Below, one piece after another: positions 1-7,401 of a stretch of 12,096 nucleotides of DNA. The notes beneath the pieces are model-generated. The model was given only the letters and a program-made list of their open reading frames with translations. It had not been told where the DNA came from and made no database searches. Made by a program: the position numbers and the translations under genes. The DNA lies in NCBI GenBank assembly GCA_030746295.1, contig JASLMY010000155.1, positions 1 to 12,096 on the forward strand, written 5' to 3'. This DNA is from Alphaproteobacteria bacterium. GTDB taxonomy: Bacteria > Pseudomonadota > Alphaproteobacteria > GCA-2731375. Numbering within the stretch: the first letter of the stretch is position 1; each line of letters starts with the position of its first letter.

Positions 1-62
1 CACCGCTTGGCAAGCCGGCGGAGAGCGGCGAGACTAGGCGCCATCGGAGTTGGTCACGAAGG

Positions 63-67
63 GGAGG
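63..67 (+). promoter_or_regulatory. Shine-Dalgarno site of the alpha/beta hydrolase
   Basis: A GGAGG core within GGGGAGGAAA sits 6 nt before the ATG at 74. It decides the start in favour of 74 over the in-frame TTG at 50. Confidence 0.75.
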
Positions 68-73
68 AAAGCG

Positions 74-970
74 ATGCCGTATGCGCAAGCCAAGGGCGCG
101 AGGCTCCATTACGAGGTCGCGGGGCGCGGCCATCCGATTATCTTCGTGCACGAGTTCGCCGGCGATCAGCGCAGCTGGGAGCCGCAGGTGCGCTATTTCT
201 CCCGCCGCTACCGCTGCATCACCTACAACGCCCGCGGTTATCCGCCCTCCGAGGTGCCGTCGGCGCCTGCGCTCTACTCGCAGGACAACGCCACCGACGA
301 CATCGCCGCCGTTCTGAAGCACCTCAAGGTCAAGAAGGCACATGTGGTCGGGCTCTCCATGGGCGGCTTCGCGGCCCTGCACTTCGCGATCCGCTACCCG
401 CGCCTAGTCTCGGCCGCCGTCGTCGCCGGCTGCGGCTATGGCGCGCCCAAGTCCGAGCGGGCCGGCTTTCGGGCCGAGGTGCGCGAGACCGTCAAGCGCT
501 TCCGGGCCGAGGGCATGGCGGCGGTGGCCAAGGACTACGGCGCCGGCCCGACCCGGGTCCAGCTTCAGAACAAGGATCCCCGCGGCTTCGTCGAGTTCAA
601 CGAGCAATTGGCCGAGCACTCGGCCGAGGGCATGGCGCTGACGATGCAGGGCGTCCAGGGCAAGCGGCCCTCGATCTATGACCTGACGGCGAAGATGAAG
701 CAGATCAAGGTGCCGGTGCTGCTGCTGACCGGCGACGAAGACGAGCCCTGCCTCGATGCCAACGTCTATATGAAGCGGATGATCCCGACCTCGGGCCTCA
801 CCGTCATGCCGAAGACCGGCCACACCGCCAACCTGGAGGAGCCCGCGGCCTTCAACCAGGCGCTGCAGGAGTTCTTCGCCTCGGCCGAGCAGGGCCGTTG
901 GGGCACCCGCGACCCGCGCTCGCTGTCCGCCAAGCTGTTGACGGTCACCGCGGGCGGCAAAAAGAAGTGA
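74..970 (+). CDS. Alpha/beta-fold hydrolase (298 aa)
   Basis: This is a cytoplasmic alpha/beta hydrolase whose substrate cannot be told from sequence. The nucleophile elbow GLSMGG places Ser95. The acid is probably Asp223 in LLLTGDEDEP (Asp221 is an alternative), and the catalytic His is His250 in KTGHTANLEEP. The oxyanion-hole motif after the early strand is HEFAG (residues 26-30) rather than the commoner HGxxG. About 298 residues is normal for a single-domain family member with a helical lid (roughly residues 125-205). There is no signal peptide or membrane segment. The ATG at 74 is preferred over an in-frame TTG at 50 because a strong GGAGG (63-67) lies 6 nt upstream of the ATG and homologous folds begin near it. 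The C-terminus is short and basic (ending GGKKK). The next gene is convergent, so this gene is probably last in its transcription unit. The hydrolase fold is certain; esterase, lactonase or haloperoxidase-like roles are all possible. Confidence 0.9.
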   Translation: MPYAQAKGARLHYEVAGRGHPIIFVHEFAGDQRSWEPQVRYFSRRYRCITYNARGYPPSEVPSAPALYSQDNATDDIAAVLKHLKVKKAHVVGLSMGGFAALHFAIRYPRLVSAAVVAGCGYGAPKSERAGFRAEVRETVKRFRAEGMAAVAKDYGAGPTRVQLQNKDPRGFVEFNEQLAEHSAEGMALTMQGVQGKRPSIYDLTAKMKQIKVPVLLLTGDEDEPCLDANVYMKRMIPTSGLTVMPKTGHTANLEEPAAFNQALQEFFASAEQGRWGTRDPRSLSAKLLTVTAGGKKK

Positions 971-976
971 TGCCAG

Positions 977-990
977 CGAACGTTCGAACG
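977..990. repeat. Overlapping short palindromes after the hydrolase stop
   Basis: CGAACGTTCG (977-986) and CGTTCGAACG (981-990) are two perfect 10-bp palindromes sharing six bases, starting 6 nt after the hydrolase stop codon. No T-run follows, so this is not a typical intrinsic terminator. It could be a weak 3'-end hairpin or chance. Confidence 0.4.
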
Positions 991-1001
991 GACTCTCGTG
1001 G

Positions 1002-1038
1002 CGTCATCGCGAGGAGGCGAAGCCGACGCCGCGATCCG
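1002..1038 (+). repeat. Dispersed intergenic repeat, copy A
   Basis: This copy begins CGTCATCGCGAGG and ends CGCGATCCGG. It shares the head (GTCATYGCGAG) and tail (GATCC or AATCC) of the three other copies nearby. It resembles the GTCATTGCGAGCG...GAAGCAATCCAG type of intergenic repeat common in GC-rich proteobacterial chromosomes. The middle is degenerate. Confidence 0.6.
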
Positions 1039-1093
1039 GTGCCTCTAATACCGTCGAGCCATTGAATCGACTTGTGAGAAGGTGCGCCACGGG

Positions 1094-1130
1094 GTCATTG
1101 CGAGCGAACGAAGAGAGCGCGGAAATCCAG
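1094..1130 (+). repeat. Dispersed intergenic repeat, copy B
   Basis: This copy begins GTCATTGCGAGCGAACGAAG and ends GGAAATCCAG. It has the same orientation as copy A. Its head is the closest match to the usual form of this repeat; its 3' half has diverged. Confidence 0.65.
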
Positions 1131-1175
1131 CGGATTTCGATGCCGCGGGTGGACTTCGAGTGTCTTCACGCCGCT

Positions 1176-1212
1176 CCTGGATCGGGTGGGGGCTACGCCC
1201 CTCGCGATGACG
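1176..1212 (-). repeat. Dispersed intergenic repeat, copy C (inverted)
   Basis: Read on the minus strand, this copy begins CGTCATCGCGAGGGGCGTAG and ends CCGATCCAGG, matching copies A and B head to tail. It is an imperfect palindrome (outer ATCG/CGAT, inner GGGG/CCCC), so a transcript could fold here from either strand. Confidence 0.65.
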
Positions 1213-1264
1213 CCGCTACAGGCCGAGAAGTCCGTTCATAGGCTCGTTGGTATAAGCTCAAGAA

Positions 1265-1294
1265 CTGGATTGCTTCGCTACGCTCGCAATGACG
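1265..1294 (-). repeat. Dispersed intergenic repeat, copy D (inverted)
   Basis: Read on the minus strand, this copy begins CGTCATTGCGAGCGTAGCGA and ends GCAATCCAG. It is the most canonical of the four copies. Short complementary ends (ATTGC/GCAAT) could form a hairpin. It lies about 35 nt from the 3' end of the amidotransferase-like gene. Confidence 0.7.
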
Positions 1295-1329
1295 GCGCGG
1301 TGGCCGATCCCGTCTGAACGATTCTTGCC

Positions 1330-2187
1330 CTAACGACGGAGGCTGGGGCGGACCAGGCGTTCGATCCAGTTTCGGACCTCCAGCCGGCGGACGTCCTGGT
1401 TCATGACGTCGTCGTCGATGCCCAGAAGCCAGGCCAGGTCCTTGCGGCTCGGATCCTGGTGCAGGACCTCGAGCTTGTCGACGTAGCTCTCCGCCGCCTC
1501 GCGATCGGCGAAGAAGCCGAGCTCGACCAGCTTCCCGATCCGGCAGTAGGTCAGGCGGGCGAGCTCGTGCAGGTCGTATTCCGGGTGGTACTGCAGGCCC
1601 CAGAAAGTGCCGCCGCGGTGCGTCACCGCCACGGCCTGGACATGGGTGAAGGCGTTCGAGGCCAGCATCACGGCACCCGCCGGCAGGTGCGTCACCTCGT
1701 CGAAGTGGCTGATGAAGGCGTCGAAGACGTTTGCCTTGCCTTCGTACATGGGGTGCGCCCGGCCCTCGGGCGTCAGCTGGATCTTGCGCGCGATGCCCAT
1801 CTCGCGGCCGCGCGGGTTGGCCTGCACCAGACCGCCCGCCGCCACGACGGCGATCTGCGCCGCCCAGCAGCTACCGAAGCTCGGCACACCGGCTGCGAAG
1901 GCGGCCTTGGCGAAGTCGATCTGGCGGTGCACTTGGGGGTCGTCGTCGAAGATGGTGAGGGAGCTGCCGGTCCAGCAGATGCCGTCGTAAGCATCGAGGG
2001 CGGTGCCCTGGGGCAGGCCCCCGTCGGCGTCGGCCGGGTAGACGAACTCGACCACGGCGCCGGGTGCGCAATCGACCAGCATGGCTTGGTAAAGGTCACC
2101 GGCCGCAGAAGCGCCGCCGCTGGCGAGCTCGGCGCGGCCTTCCTTGGCGTAGCCGTCGACGACCAGGAACCGCAAGCCGTTCGTCAT
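1330..2187 (-). CDS. Class I glutamine amidotransferase-like protein (GATase1, 285 aa)
   Basis: This protein has the triad-type glutaminase fold found in GMP-synthase-like amidotransferases and gamma-glutamyl hydrolases. The nucleophile is Cys107 in SFGSCWAAQ, and the His/Glu pair is His201 and Glu203 in QYHPEYD. The elbow reads GSCWAAQ, where the classical form is GxCxGxQ, so a conserved Gly is replaced by Ala. The N-terminal part reads as a Rossmann-like strand (LRFLVVDGY). Residues about 215-285 form a C-terminal extension past the usual domain, rich in charged helices. The ATG at 2187 is chosen because GAGG on the minus strand (2195-2198) lies 7 nt from it. An in-frame ATG at 2193 overlaps the upstream stop as ATGA but leaves only 1 nt after GAGG. 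The gene follows the HAD gene directly and is almost certainly co-transcribed and translationally coupled to it. With no synthase domain attached, it may act as a stand-alone amidase or gamma-glutamyl hydrolase; the substrate is unknown. Confidence 0.88.
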   Translation of the reverse strand: MTNGLRFLVVDGYAKEGRAELASGGASAAGDLYQAMLVDCAPGAVVEFVYPADADGGLPQGTALDAYDGICWTGSSLTIFDDDPQVHRQIDFAKAAFAAGVPSFGSCWAAQIAVVAAGGLVQANPRGREMGIARKIQLTPEGRAHPMYEGKANVFDAFISHFDEVTHLPAGAVMLASNAFTHVQAVAVTHRGGTFWGLQYHPEYDLHELARLTYCRIGKLVELGFFADREAAESYVDKLEVLHQDPSRKDLAWLLGIDDDVMNQDVRRLEVRNWIERLVRPSLRR

Positions 2188-2189
2188 CT

Positions 2190-2951
2190 TCATACCTCGT
2201 CGTTCAGGCGGTCGATCGCCGCCGGCAGGTCCGCCATACGGTCGACCACCGCGTCGGCCGAGGTCGCCGCCCGGTCATGATCGCGCGATCCCGCGAAGAG
2301 GACCGCTTTCATGCCCAGCGCCTGCGGCCCCTTGACGTCGTTGTGGTCGCGGTCGCCGACATGCACGATTTCCTCCGGTGCGACGCCCAGCTCGCGCGCC
2401 GCGGTCCGGAACATCTCCGGGTGTGGCTTCGAGCGGCCGACCTCGTCGGAAAAGGCGAAGCCGCTGAAATATCTGGCCAGCCCATGGCCGTCGAGGAGCT
2501 GGCGCAAGACCCGGCCGGGAGAGACGATGGCATCCGAAGTGACACAGAGCTTGTAGCGACGTGCGAGGTCCCGCAACGCGGCCTCGATGCCGGTTATCGC
2601 ATCGGGCCGGACTTCCAGCTCCATGACCTCATGCGCCTCGACCAGTGCGGCCAGCTCCGCCTCCGGCAGCTCGCGCCCGAGGCCCGCCAGCAGGATCTCG
2701 AGGCGGGTGCGAATGGGCCAGGTGACGTGCTGGTCGTGCCAGACCCTGTTGAAGGCGGCATCGGCGGTGTCGTAGGCCCGATCGACGAGGCCGGGATCCG
2801 TCGGTTGGTGGCGTTCGAGTGCCTGCCAGACCAGATGGCGCCGGGCCTCGCGCTTCGAACGCAAGCCCTGGGCCAAGCGCTTCGGCTCGTCCGAATCGTC
2901 CTGGATGATGGTATCCCACAGGTCGAAGGATACCGCCCTTATTCGGCCCAC
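2190..2951 (-). CDS. HAD-superfamily hydrolase, phosphatase type (253 aa)
   Basis: This is a haloacid-dehalogenase-type phosphatase, cytoplasmic and Mg2+-dependent by family rule. The four HAD motifs are present: motif I FDLWDT with nucleophile Asp10 and acid/base Asp13; motif II around Ser139 in CVTSDA; motif III Lys175 in GRSKPHPEMF; and motif IV GDRDHND with Asp200 and Asp205. An insert of about 90 mainly helical residues between motifs I and II is a C1-type cap, as in the phosphoglycolate-phosphatase-like subfamily. Start: the GTG at 2951 is preferred because GGAGG (2957-2961, minus strand) sits 5 nt upstream and the protein then begins six residues before the first beta-strand (AVSFD). 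A longer GTG start at 2978 would add an Arg-rich leader encoded by the SD itself. It is the first gene of a two-gene minus-strand unit with the amidotransferase-like gene and is divergent from asmA. A metabolite phosphatase is likely; the substrate is unknown. Confidence 0.9.
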   Translation of the reverse strand: MGRIRAVSFDLWDTIIQDDSDEPKRLAQGLRSKREARRHLVWQALERHQPTDPGLVDRAYDTADAAFNRVWHDQHVTWPIRTRLEILLAGLGRELPEAELAALVEAHEVMELEVRPDAITGIEAALRDLARRYKLCVTSDAIVSPGRVLRQLLDGHGLARYFSGFAFSDEVGRSKPHPEMFRTAARELGVAPEEIVHVGDRDHNDVKGPQALGMKAVLFAGSRDHDRAATSADAVVDRMADLPAAIDRLNDEV

Positions 2952-3089
2952 ATGGCCCTCCCGCCGCCGCCGTCGCACCGCGGCGAGACGTTACTCGCAA
3001 AGCGCCCCGGCCGACAACCGGCCCCCGCCTGCGTCGGTTGCACGCCCGGTGGTCGCGTGCATATTGGGTGCAAGTCGGGGGCCGGGACC
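2952..3089. promoter_or_regulatory. Divergent promoter region with inverted repeats
   Basis: These 138 nt separate the divergent HAD and AsmA genes, so promoters for both should lie here. TGCACGC (3039-3045) and GCGTGCA (3055-3061) form a perfect 7-bp inverted repeat with a 9-nt spacer, and a further GTGCAA (3068-3073) mirrors TTGCAC (3038-3043). This is the shape of a dimer-binding operator, and it lies 17-52 nt before the asmA ATG. A second small inverted repeat, GGCCG/CGGCC, spans 3009-3023. A weak plus-strand promoter candidate pairs TTGCAC (3038) with TATTGG (3062). No experimentally known motif is recognised. Confidence 0.45.
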
Positions 3090-5099
3090 ATGGGCAAGAA
3101 ATCGAAACTGGGCATCGGGCTCGCTGTCGTCGGCAGCGTCGGCCTCGTCGTCACCGTCGTCGCGACCTTGATGTCGACGGACTTCAATAAATATCGGGGT
3201 ACCATCGCGGCGCAGGTCAAGGCGGCGACGGGACGCGATTTGGTGATCGCGGGCGATATTGAGCTCGAGTTCGGCTTGACCTCGCGCTTGGCAGTCGACG
3301 ACGTGCGCCTGGCCAATGCGCCTTGGGGCTCGCGGCCCGAGATGCTGCTGATCGAGCGCCTGGAAGCGGAGGTGCCGCTCCTCTCGCTCGCTTCGGGGGA
3401 GCTGGTCGTCGACCGGCTCGTCCTCGTCGGTGCCGATCTCCTGCTGGAGACTGACGAGGCGGGGCGCGGCAACTGGCTCTTCGAGGCCGCCGGCGCGGCG
3501 CCGGAGCCGGGCTCGCCGGCCGTGCCGGCCTTGACCGACATCCGCGTCGAGGGTGCGAGCATCACCTACCGTGACGGCGCGCGGCGCCATGCGGTGCGGA
3601 TCGACCATCTGACGGGCCATGCCGACGGCATGTCGGCGCCTTTGATGCTCGATCTCTCCGGCGGTGTCGATCGACTGCCGTTGAAGCTGGTCGGCCAGCT
3701 AGGGGCGATCGGCAGCCTTGACGCCGCCGCTCCCTTTCCGGTGAGCCTGAAGCTGACGTTGGGCGGCCTCGCCATGACGGTCGAAGGACACATTGCCGAA
3801 CCCCTGGAAGGCAAAGGGCTCGATCTGGCGGTAAAGGCCAGTGCCAAGGACCTGGCCGCCCTATCGGTGCTGGCGGGTAGGAAACTGCCCGAGCTCGGAC
3901 CGCTGGAGGCCAGCCTGCGCCTCAACGACGACGACAAGGGCTACGTCCTCAACGGCCTCGATGCCAAACTCGGGACCAGCGACCTCGCGGGCGACTTGAG
4001 AGTCGCGCTCGGGCCCGAGCGGCCCCGGGTCGACGGCACGGTTGCGAGCCGCCTCCTGGACCTCGACGCGATCCTGGCCGTGGCACCGGGCGGCGCTCCC
4101 GCCAAGAAGGCGAAGCCCGACGGCCGCCTCTTTTCGGCAGCGCAGTTGCCTCTTTCGGTTCTCGGCGCCCTGAATGGCGACATCGCCTACAAGGCGGGAC
4201 AGTTACGCTACGCCGGTCTGACGCTCGGCGACGTGGCGGTGGCCGCAAGGCTGAAGCAGGGCGCCATCGACCTGGCACCGCTGACGGCGACGCTTGCCAA
4301 CGGGCGCTTGCAGATCGATGCCGCCGTCGACGGGGCGAAGACGCCGGCACCGGCGCGCCTGCGGCTGAAGCTGGAAGGGGCCGACCTCCGCCAGCTCCTG
4401 CTCACCGCCGCCGACAGCGACTTGTTGAGCGGCCGTCTCGACGTCAGCCTGGATCTCGTGGGCAGCGGCGGGTCGGTTCGCCAGATCATGGCCGGCCTCG
4501 GCGGGCGGGCCAATATGGTGGTCGCCGACGGCTACATCGCCAACCAATACGTCGACCTGATCGCGGCCGACCTCCTGGCCTCGCTGGCGCCCTGGTCGAA
4601 GGACGCCAAAGGCGCCAAGCTGCATTGCATCGTCGCCGATCTGCCGATCCGGTCCGGCCTCGCCCGGGCCAAGGTGCTGCTGCTGGATACCGAACGGATG
4701 ACGGTGACGGGCGAGGGCACGGTGAGCTTGAAGTCGGAGAAGCTGGACCTGAAGCTGAAGCCGAAGCCGAAGGACCCGAGCCTCTTCAGCCTGGCGACGC
4801 CGGTCCTGGTCGGCGGTACCATCGCCGAGCCGACCGCGGTGCCCGACCCGGTGGCGCTGGCGACCGGCGCCGCAGCCGCGGTGGCGGGCAACGTGCTGCT
4901 GCCGGGCGCCGGGCTTCTGGCGCCGCTACTGAGCGCCGGCAGTGACGATGCCCATCCCTGTCTCCGCGCGGTCTCAGCCAAGGGCAAGGCGAAGCCCGTC
5001 CGGAAGGCCAAGGGCGGCAAGAAAGAAGGCGCGGTCGGCGGCTTCCTCAAGAGCCTGGGCAAGACGATCGACAAGACCTTGGGCGTCGGAAAGCAGTGA
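3090..5099 (+). CDS. AsmA-family envelope protein (669 aa)
   Basis: This is an AsmA-family protein, anchored in the inner membrane with a large periplasmic body. Relatives are linked to outer-membrane biogenesis and, for the larger members, to bridge-like phospholipid transport. Residues 7-29 form a single hydrophobic anchor after a basic MGKKSK start. The family N-terminal signature follows (TDFNKYRGTIAAQVKAATGR, then a LAVDDVRLANAPWG stretch near 68-80). The middle is a long series of short beta-strand repeats. The conserved C-terminal AsmA region runs about 470-585 (GLGGRANMVVADGYI, then IVADLPIRSG, then a strand series ending VGGTIAEPTAVPDP). The last 40 residues are Lys/Gly-rich and end in a short amphipathic segment. 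The frame stays open far upstream of 3090, but that stretch is antisense to the HAD gene; the ATG at 3090 alone gives a membrane-anchored AsmA start. Its stop overlaps the atp12 start, so the two are probably co-transcribed. Confidence 0.92.
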   Translation: MGKKSKLGIGLAVVGSVGLVVTVVATLMSTDFNKYRGTIAAQVKAATGRDLVIAGDIELEFGLTSRLAVDDVRLANAPWGSRPEMLLIERLEAEVPLLSLASGELVVDRLVLVGADLLLETDEAGRGNWLFEAAGAAPEPGSPAVPALTDIRVEGASITYRDGARRHAVRIDHLTGHADGMSAPLMLDLSGGVDRLPLKLVGQLGAIGSLDAAAPFPVSLKLTLGGLAMTVEGHIAEPLEGKGLDLAVKASAKDLAALSVLAGRKLPELGPLEASLRLNDDDKGYVLNGLDAKLGTSDLAGDLRVALGPERPRVDGTVASRLLDLDAILAVAPGGAPAKKAKPDGRLFSAAQLPLSVLGALNGDIAYKAGQLRYAGLTLGDVAVAARLKQGAIDLAPLTATLANGRLQIDAAVDGAKTPAPARLRLKLEGADLRQLLLTAADSDLLSGRLDVSLDLVGSGGSVRQIMAGLGGRANMVVADGYIANQYVDLIAADLLASLAPWSKDAKGAKLHCIVADLPIRSGLARAKVLLLDTERMTVTGEGTVSLKSEKLDLKLKPKPKDPSLFSLATPVLVGGTIAEPTAVPDPVALATGAAAAVAGNVLLPGAGLLAPLLSAGSDDAHPCLRAVSAKGKAKPVRKAKGGKKEGAVGGFLKSLGKTIDKTLGVGKQ

Positions 5100-5791
5100 A
5101 GCGCTTCTATGAGACCGTCGACGTCGTCGCCGCGGAGCCCGGCTTTCAGGTCAGGCTCGACGACAAGCCTATTCTGACCCCCGGCAAGGCGGCGCTGGTT
5201 CTGCCGACGCGTGTCTTGGCCGACGCCATCGCCGCCGAATGGTCGGCGCAGGCAGACGACATCCGGCCCGAGACGATGCCGTTCCTGAAGCTCGCGAACA
5301 CGGCCCTCGATCGCGTGGCGCCGCGGCGTCGGGACGTCGTCAAAGGCCTGGCCGGTTATGGCGAGAGCGACCTCGTCTGCTACCTCGCCGAGGAGCCGGC
5401 GGGCCTCGTCCGCCGCCAGGAAGAGCTATGGCGCCCGCTTCGGGCCTGGATCCACGAGAGCCATGGCGTCGACCTGGCGAGCAGCAGCGGCATCGTGCAC
5501 GTGGCGCAGGACTCGACGGCGTTGGCGAAGCTGCACGATCTGGTTGAGGCGCATGGCGACTTCGCCCTGACCGTGCTCGCCGAGTTTGTCACGATCACCG
5601 GTTCGATCGTGATCGCCCTGGCGCTGGCCGAGGGCGCCATCGACCTGGAGGCGGCCTGGGCCGCCGCCTTCGTCGACGAACTGCACCAGGCCGAGCGTTG
5701 GGGCCATGACGAGGCCGCGGCCGAGCGCCGGCAGCGCCTGAAGCAGGAGCTGGCCGAGGCGCTGGGCTTTCTGGAACTGCTGGGTGCTTAA
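5096..5791 (+). CDS. ATP12-family F1-ATPase assembly chaperone (231 aa)
   Basis: This is a homologue of mitochondrial Atp12, the chaperone that holds the F1 alpha subunit before the alpha3-beta3 ring is built. In bacteria the family is found mainly in Alphaproteobacteria. Recognisable family blocks are KRFYETVDV and a [14 protein letters not shown] strand pair at the N-terminus, AAEWSAQ...[17 protein letters not shown] at about 48-72, [14 protein letters not shown] (about 88-101), [19 protein letters not shown], and the C-terminal [20 protein letters not shown] block. The length is normal for the bacterial family. The start is GTG, overlapping the asmA stop as GTGA, with GGAAAG just upstream; this overlap implies translational coupling. 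It carries LDDKP where many relatives have LDGRP. The F1 subunit genes are not in the window, so a role in ATP synthase assembly rests on family knowledge. Confidence 0.9.
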   Translation: MKRFYETVDVVAAEPGFQVRLDDKPILTPGKAALVLPTRVLADAIAAEWSAQADDIRPETMPFLKLANTALDRVAPRRRDVVKGLAGYGESDLVCYLAEEPAGLVRRQEELWRPLRAWIHESHGVDLASSSGIVHVAQDSTALAKLHDLVEAHGDFALTVLAEFVTITGSIVIALALAEGAIDLEAAWAAAFVDELHQAERWGHDEAAAERRQRLKQELAEALGFLELLGA

Positions 5792-5801
5792 TTCGCAACG
5801 A

Positions 5802-5816
5802 GGCCATAATATGGCC
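5802..5816. promoter_or_regulatory. 15-nt palindrome upstream of pccB, candidate operator
   Basis: GGCCATA-A-TATGGCC is a perfect 7-bp inverted repeat around one central base, in the 62-nt gap between the atp12 stop and pccB. It is an AT-centred island in very GC-rich sequence and sits 37 nt before the pccB ATG. It could bind a dimeric repressor of the carboxylase operon or form a small hairpin. It is not the TTTGC-type motif described for the PccR regulators of propionyl-CoA genes. Confidence 0.4.
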
Positions 5817-5853
5817 ACCGGTACGGCGGCACCCGGAGGCACGTGGAGAACGG

Positions 5854-7386
5854 ATGCAGGAGATCATCAAGCAGCTTGAGGAGAAGCGGCGCCAGGCCCG
5901 GCTCGGCGGCGGCGAGCGGCGCATCGAGGCCCAGCATGCAAAGGGCAAGCTGACCGCACGTGAGCGCCTGGAGCTGCTGCTCGACGAGGATTCCTTCGAG
6001 GAATACGACATGTTCGTCGAGCACCGCAGCCAAGACTTCGGCATGGCCGAGAACAAGATTCCGGGCGATGGCGTGGTCACCGGCTGGGGCACCATCAACG
6101 GCCGCCTGGTCTTCGTCTTCAGCCAGGACTTCACCGTCTTCGGCGGCTCGCTGTCGGAGGCCCATGCCGAGAAGATCTGCAAGATCATGGACCAGGCCAT
6201 GAACGTCGGCGCACCGGTGATCGGCCTCAACGATTCCGGCGGCGCCCGCATCCAGGAAGGCGTCGCCTCGCTCGCCGGCTATGCCGACGTCTTCCAGCGC
6301 AACGTCCTGGCCTCGGGCGTCGTTCCGCAGATCTCGGTCGTCATGGGGCCGTGTGCCGGCGGCGCCGTCTATTCGCCGGCGATGACCGACTTCATCTTCA
6401 TGGTCAAGGATTCTTCCTACATGTTCGTCACCGGCCCGGACGTGGTGAAGACGGTGACCCAGGAGGAGGTGACGCAGGAGGATCTGGGCGGTGCCGTCAC
6501 CCATTCGGCCAAGTCCGGCGTCGCCGACCACGCCTTCGAGAACGACGTCGAGGCGATGTTGGAGACCCGGCGCCTCTTCGATTTCCTGCCGCTGTCGAAC
6601 CGCGAGCCGCCGCCACGGCTGGCGACCGAGGATCCGCGCGAGCGGGTCGAGCCCTCGCTCGACACGCTGATCCCAGCCCACCCCAACAAGCCCTACGACA
6701 TGAAGGAGCTGATCGAGAAGGTCGTCGACGAGGGCGACTTCTTCGAGCTGCAGCCCGACTTCGCCGGCAATATCGTCATCGGCTTCGCCCGTATCGAGGG
6801 CGCCACCGTCGGCATCGTCGCCAACCAGCCGATGGTGCTGGCCGGTTGTTTGGATATCGACTCCAGCCGCAAGGCCGGCCGCTTCGTCCGCTTCTGCGAT
6901 TGCTTCGAGATCCCGATCCTGACCTTCGTCGACGTGCCAGGCTTCCTGCCCGGTACGGCGCAAGAGTTTGGCGGCATCATCAAGCATGGCGCCAAGCTGT
7001 TGTTCGCCTTCGCCGAGGCGACCGTGCCCAAGGTCACCGTCATCACTCGCAAGGCCTATGGCGGCGCCTATGACGTCATGAGCTCGAAGCATTTGCGGGG
7101 CGACGTGAACTTCGCCTGGCCGACGGCCGAGATCGCGGTGATGGGGCCGAAGGGGGCGGTGGAGATCATCTTCCGGGCCGAGCTGGGCGAGGAAGAGACG
7201 ATGGCGGCGCGCGAGGCCGAGTACCGCGAGAAGTTCGCCAACCCCTTCATCGCCGGCCACCGGGGCTTCATCGACGACGTCATCATGCCGCGCAACACGC
7301 GCCGTCGCGTCGCCCGGGCGCTTGCGATGCTGCGCGGCAAGGCGCTGCAGAACCCGCCCAAGAAGCACGACAACATCCCGCTCTGA
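5854..7386 (+). CDS. pccB: Propionyl-CoA carboxylase beta subunit (carboxyltransferase, 510 aa)
   Basis: This subunit transfers CO2 from carboxybiotin on PccA to propionyl-CoA, giving (S)-methylmalonyl-CoA, in the cytoplasm. It has two crotonase-fold carboxyltransferase halves. The N-domain holds the acyl-CoA-binding signature [15 protein letters not shown] (126-140), [16 protein letters not shown] (164-179) and [12 protein letters not shown] (191-202). The C-domain holds [19 protein letters not shown] (358-376), [15 protein letters not shown] (397-411) and [18 protein letters not shown] (421-438). The length of 510 matches the PccB family and the sequence runs colinear with it throughout. 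GGAG (5845-5848) lies 5 nt before the ATG. pccA follows after 15 nt. Related acyl-CoA carboxylases (acetyl-, methylcrotonyl-) share the fold; overall similarity and pairing with a PccA-type subunit favour propionyl-CoA, but substrate choice cannot be proven from sequence. Confidence 0.93.
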   Translation: MQEIIKQLEEKRRQARLGGGERRIEAQHAKGKLTARERLELLLDEDSFEEYDMFVEHRSQDFGMAENKIPGDGVVTGWGTINGRLVFVFSQDFTVFGGSLSEAHAEKICKIMDQAMNVGAPVIGLNDSGGARIQEGVASLAGYADVFQRNVLASGVVPQISVVMGPCAGGAVYSPAMTDFIFMVKDSSYMFVTGPDVVKTVTQEEVTQEDLGGAVTHSAKSGVADHAFENDVEAMLETRRLFDFLPLSNREPPPRLATEDPRERVEPSLDTLIPAHPNKPYDMKELIEKVVDEGDFFELQPDFAGNIVIGFARIEGATVGIVANQPMVLAGCLDIDSSRKAGRFVRFCDCFEIPILTFVDVPGFLPGTAQEFGGIIKHGAKLLFAFAEATVPKVTVITRKAYGGAYDVMSSKHLRGDVNFAWPTAEIAVMGPKGAVEIIFRAELGEEETMAAREAEYREKFANPFIAGHRGFIDDVIMPRNTRRRVARALAMLRGKALQNPPKKHDNIPL

Positions 7387-7401
7387 AGGTAAGACGGCCC
7401 C

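Larger units (their letters stand above)
971..1329. other. Intergenic region between convergent genes, repeat-filled
   Basis: No convincing gene is present in these 359 nt. The region lies between the 3' ends of the hydrolase and the amidotransferase-like gene, so it should hold terminators for both rather than promoters. The content is two short palindromes and four repeat copies, two facing each way. Opposed copies (A or B against C or D) could pair as long stem-loops and serve as bidirectional transcript ends. I see no T-tailed intrinsic terminator. Confidence 0.6.

Noticed and set aside
2..37. Possible C-terminal tail of an upstream plus-strand gene ending in TAG at 35-37
   Set aside because: Only 11 codons are visible (TAWQAGGERRD) with nothing recognisable. 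The position before the hydrolase RBS is plausible, but it cannot be supported from this window.
977..990. Intrinsic terminator after the alpha/beta hydrolase
   Set aside because: The palindromes are short and no T-run follows, so I list them only as palindromes.
1459..2280. A plus-strand open frame of 273 codons opposite the amidotransferase-like gene
   Set aside because: It is antisense to a gene with an intact catalytic Cys/His/Glu set and has no domain of its own.
2064..3089. Upstream extension of the asmA frame by 342 codons
   Set aside because: This part is antisense to the HAD gene and has no domain. The AsmA protein has a clear membrane-anchored N-terminus at the ATG at 3090.
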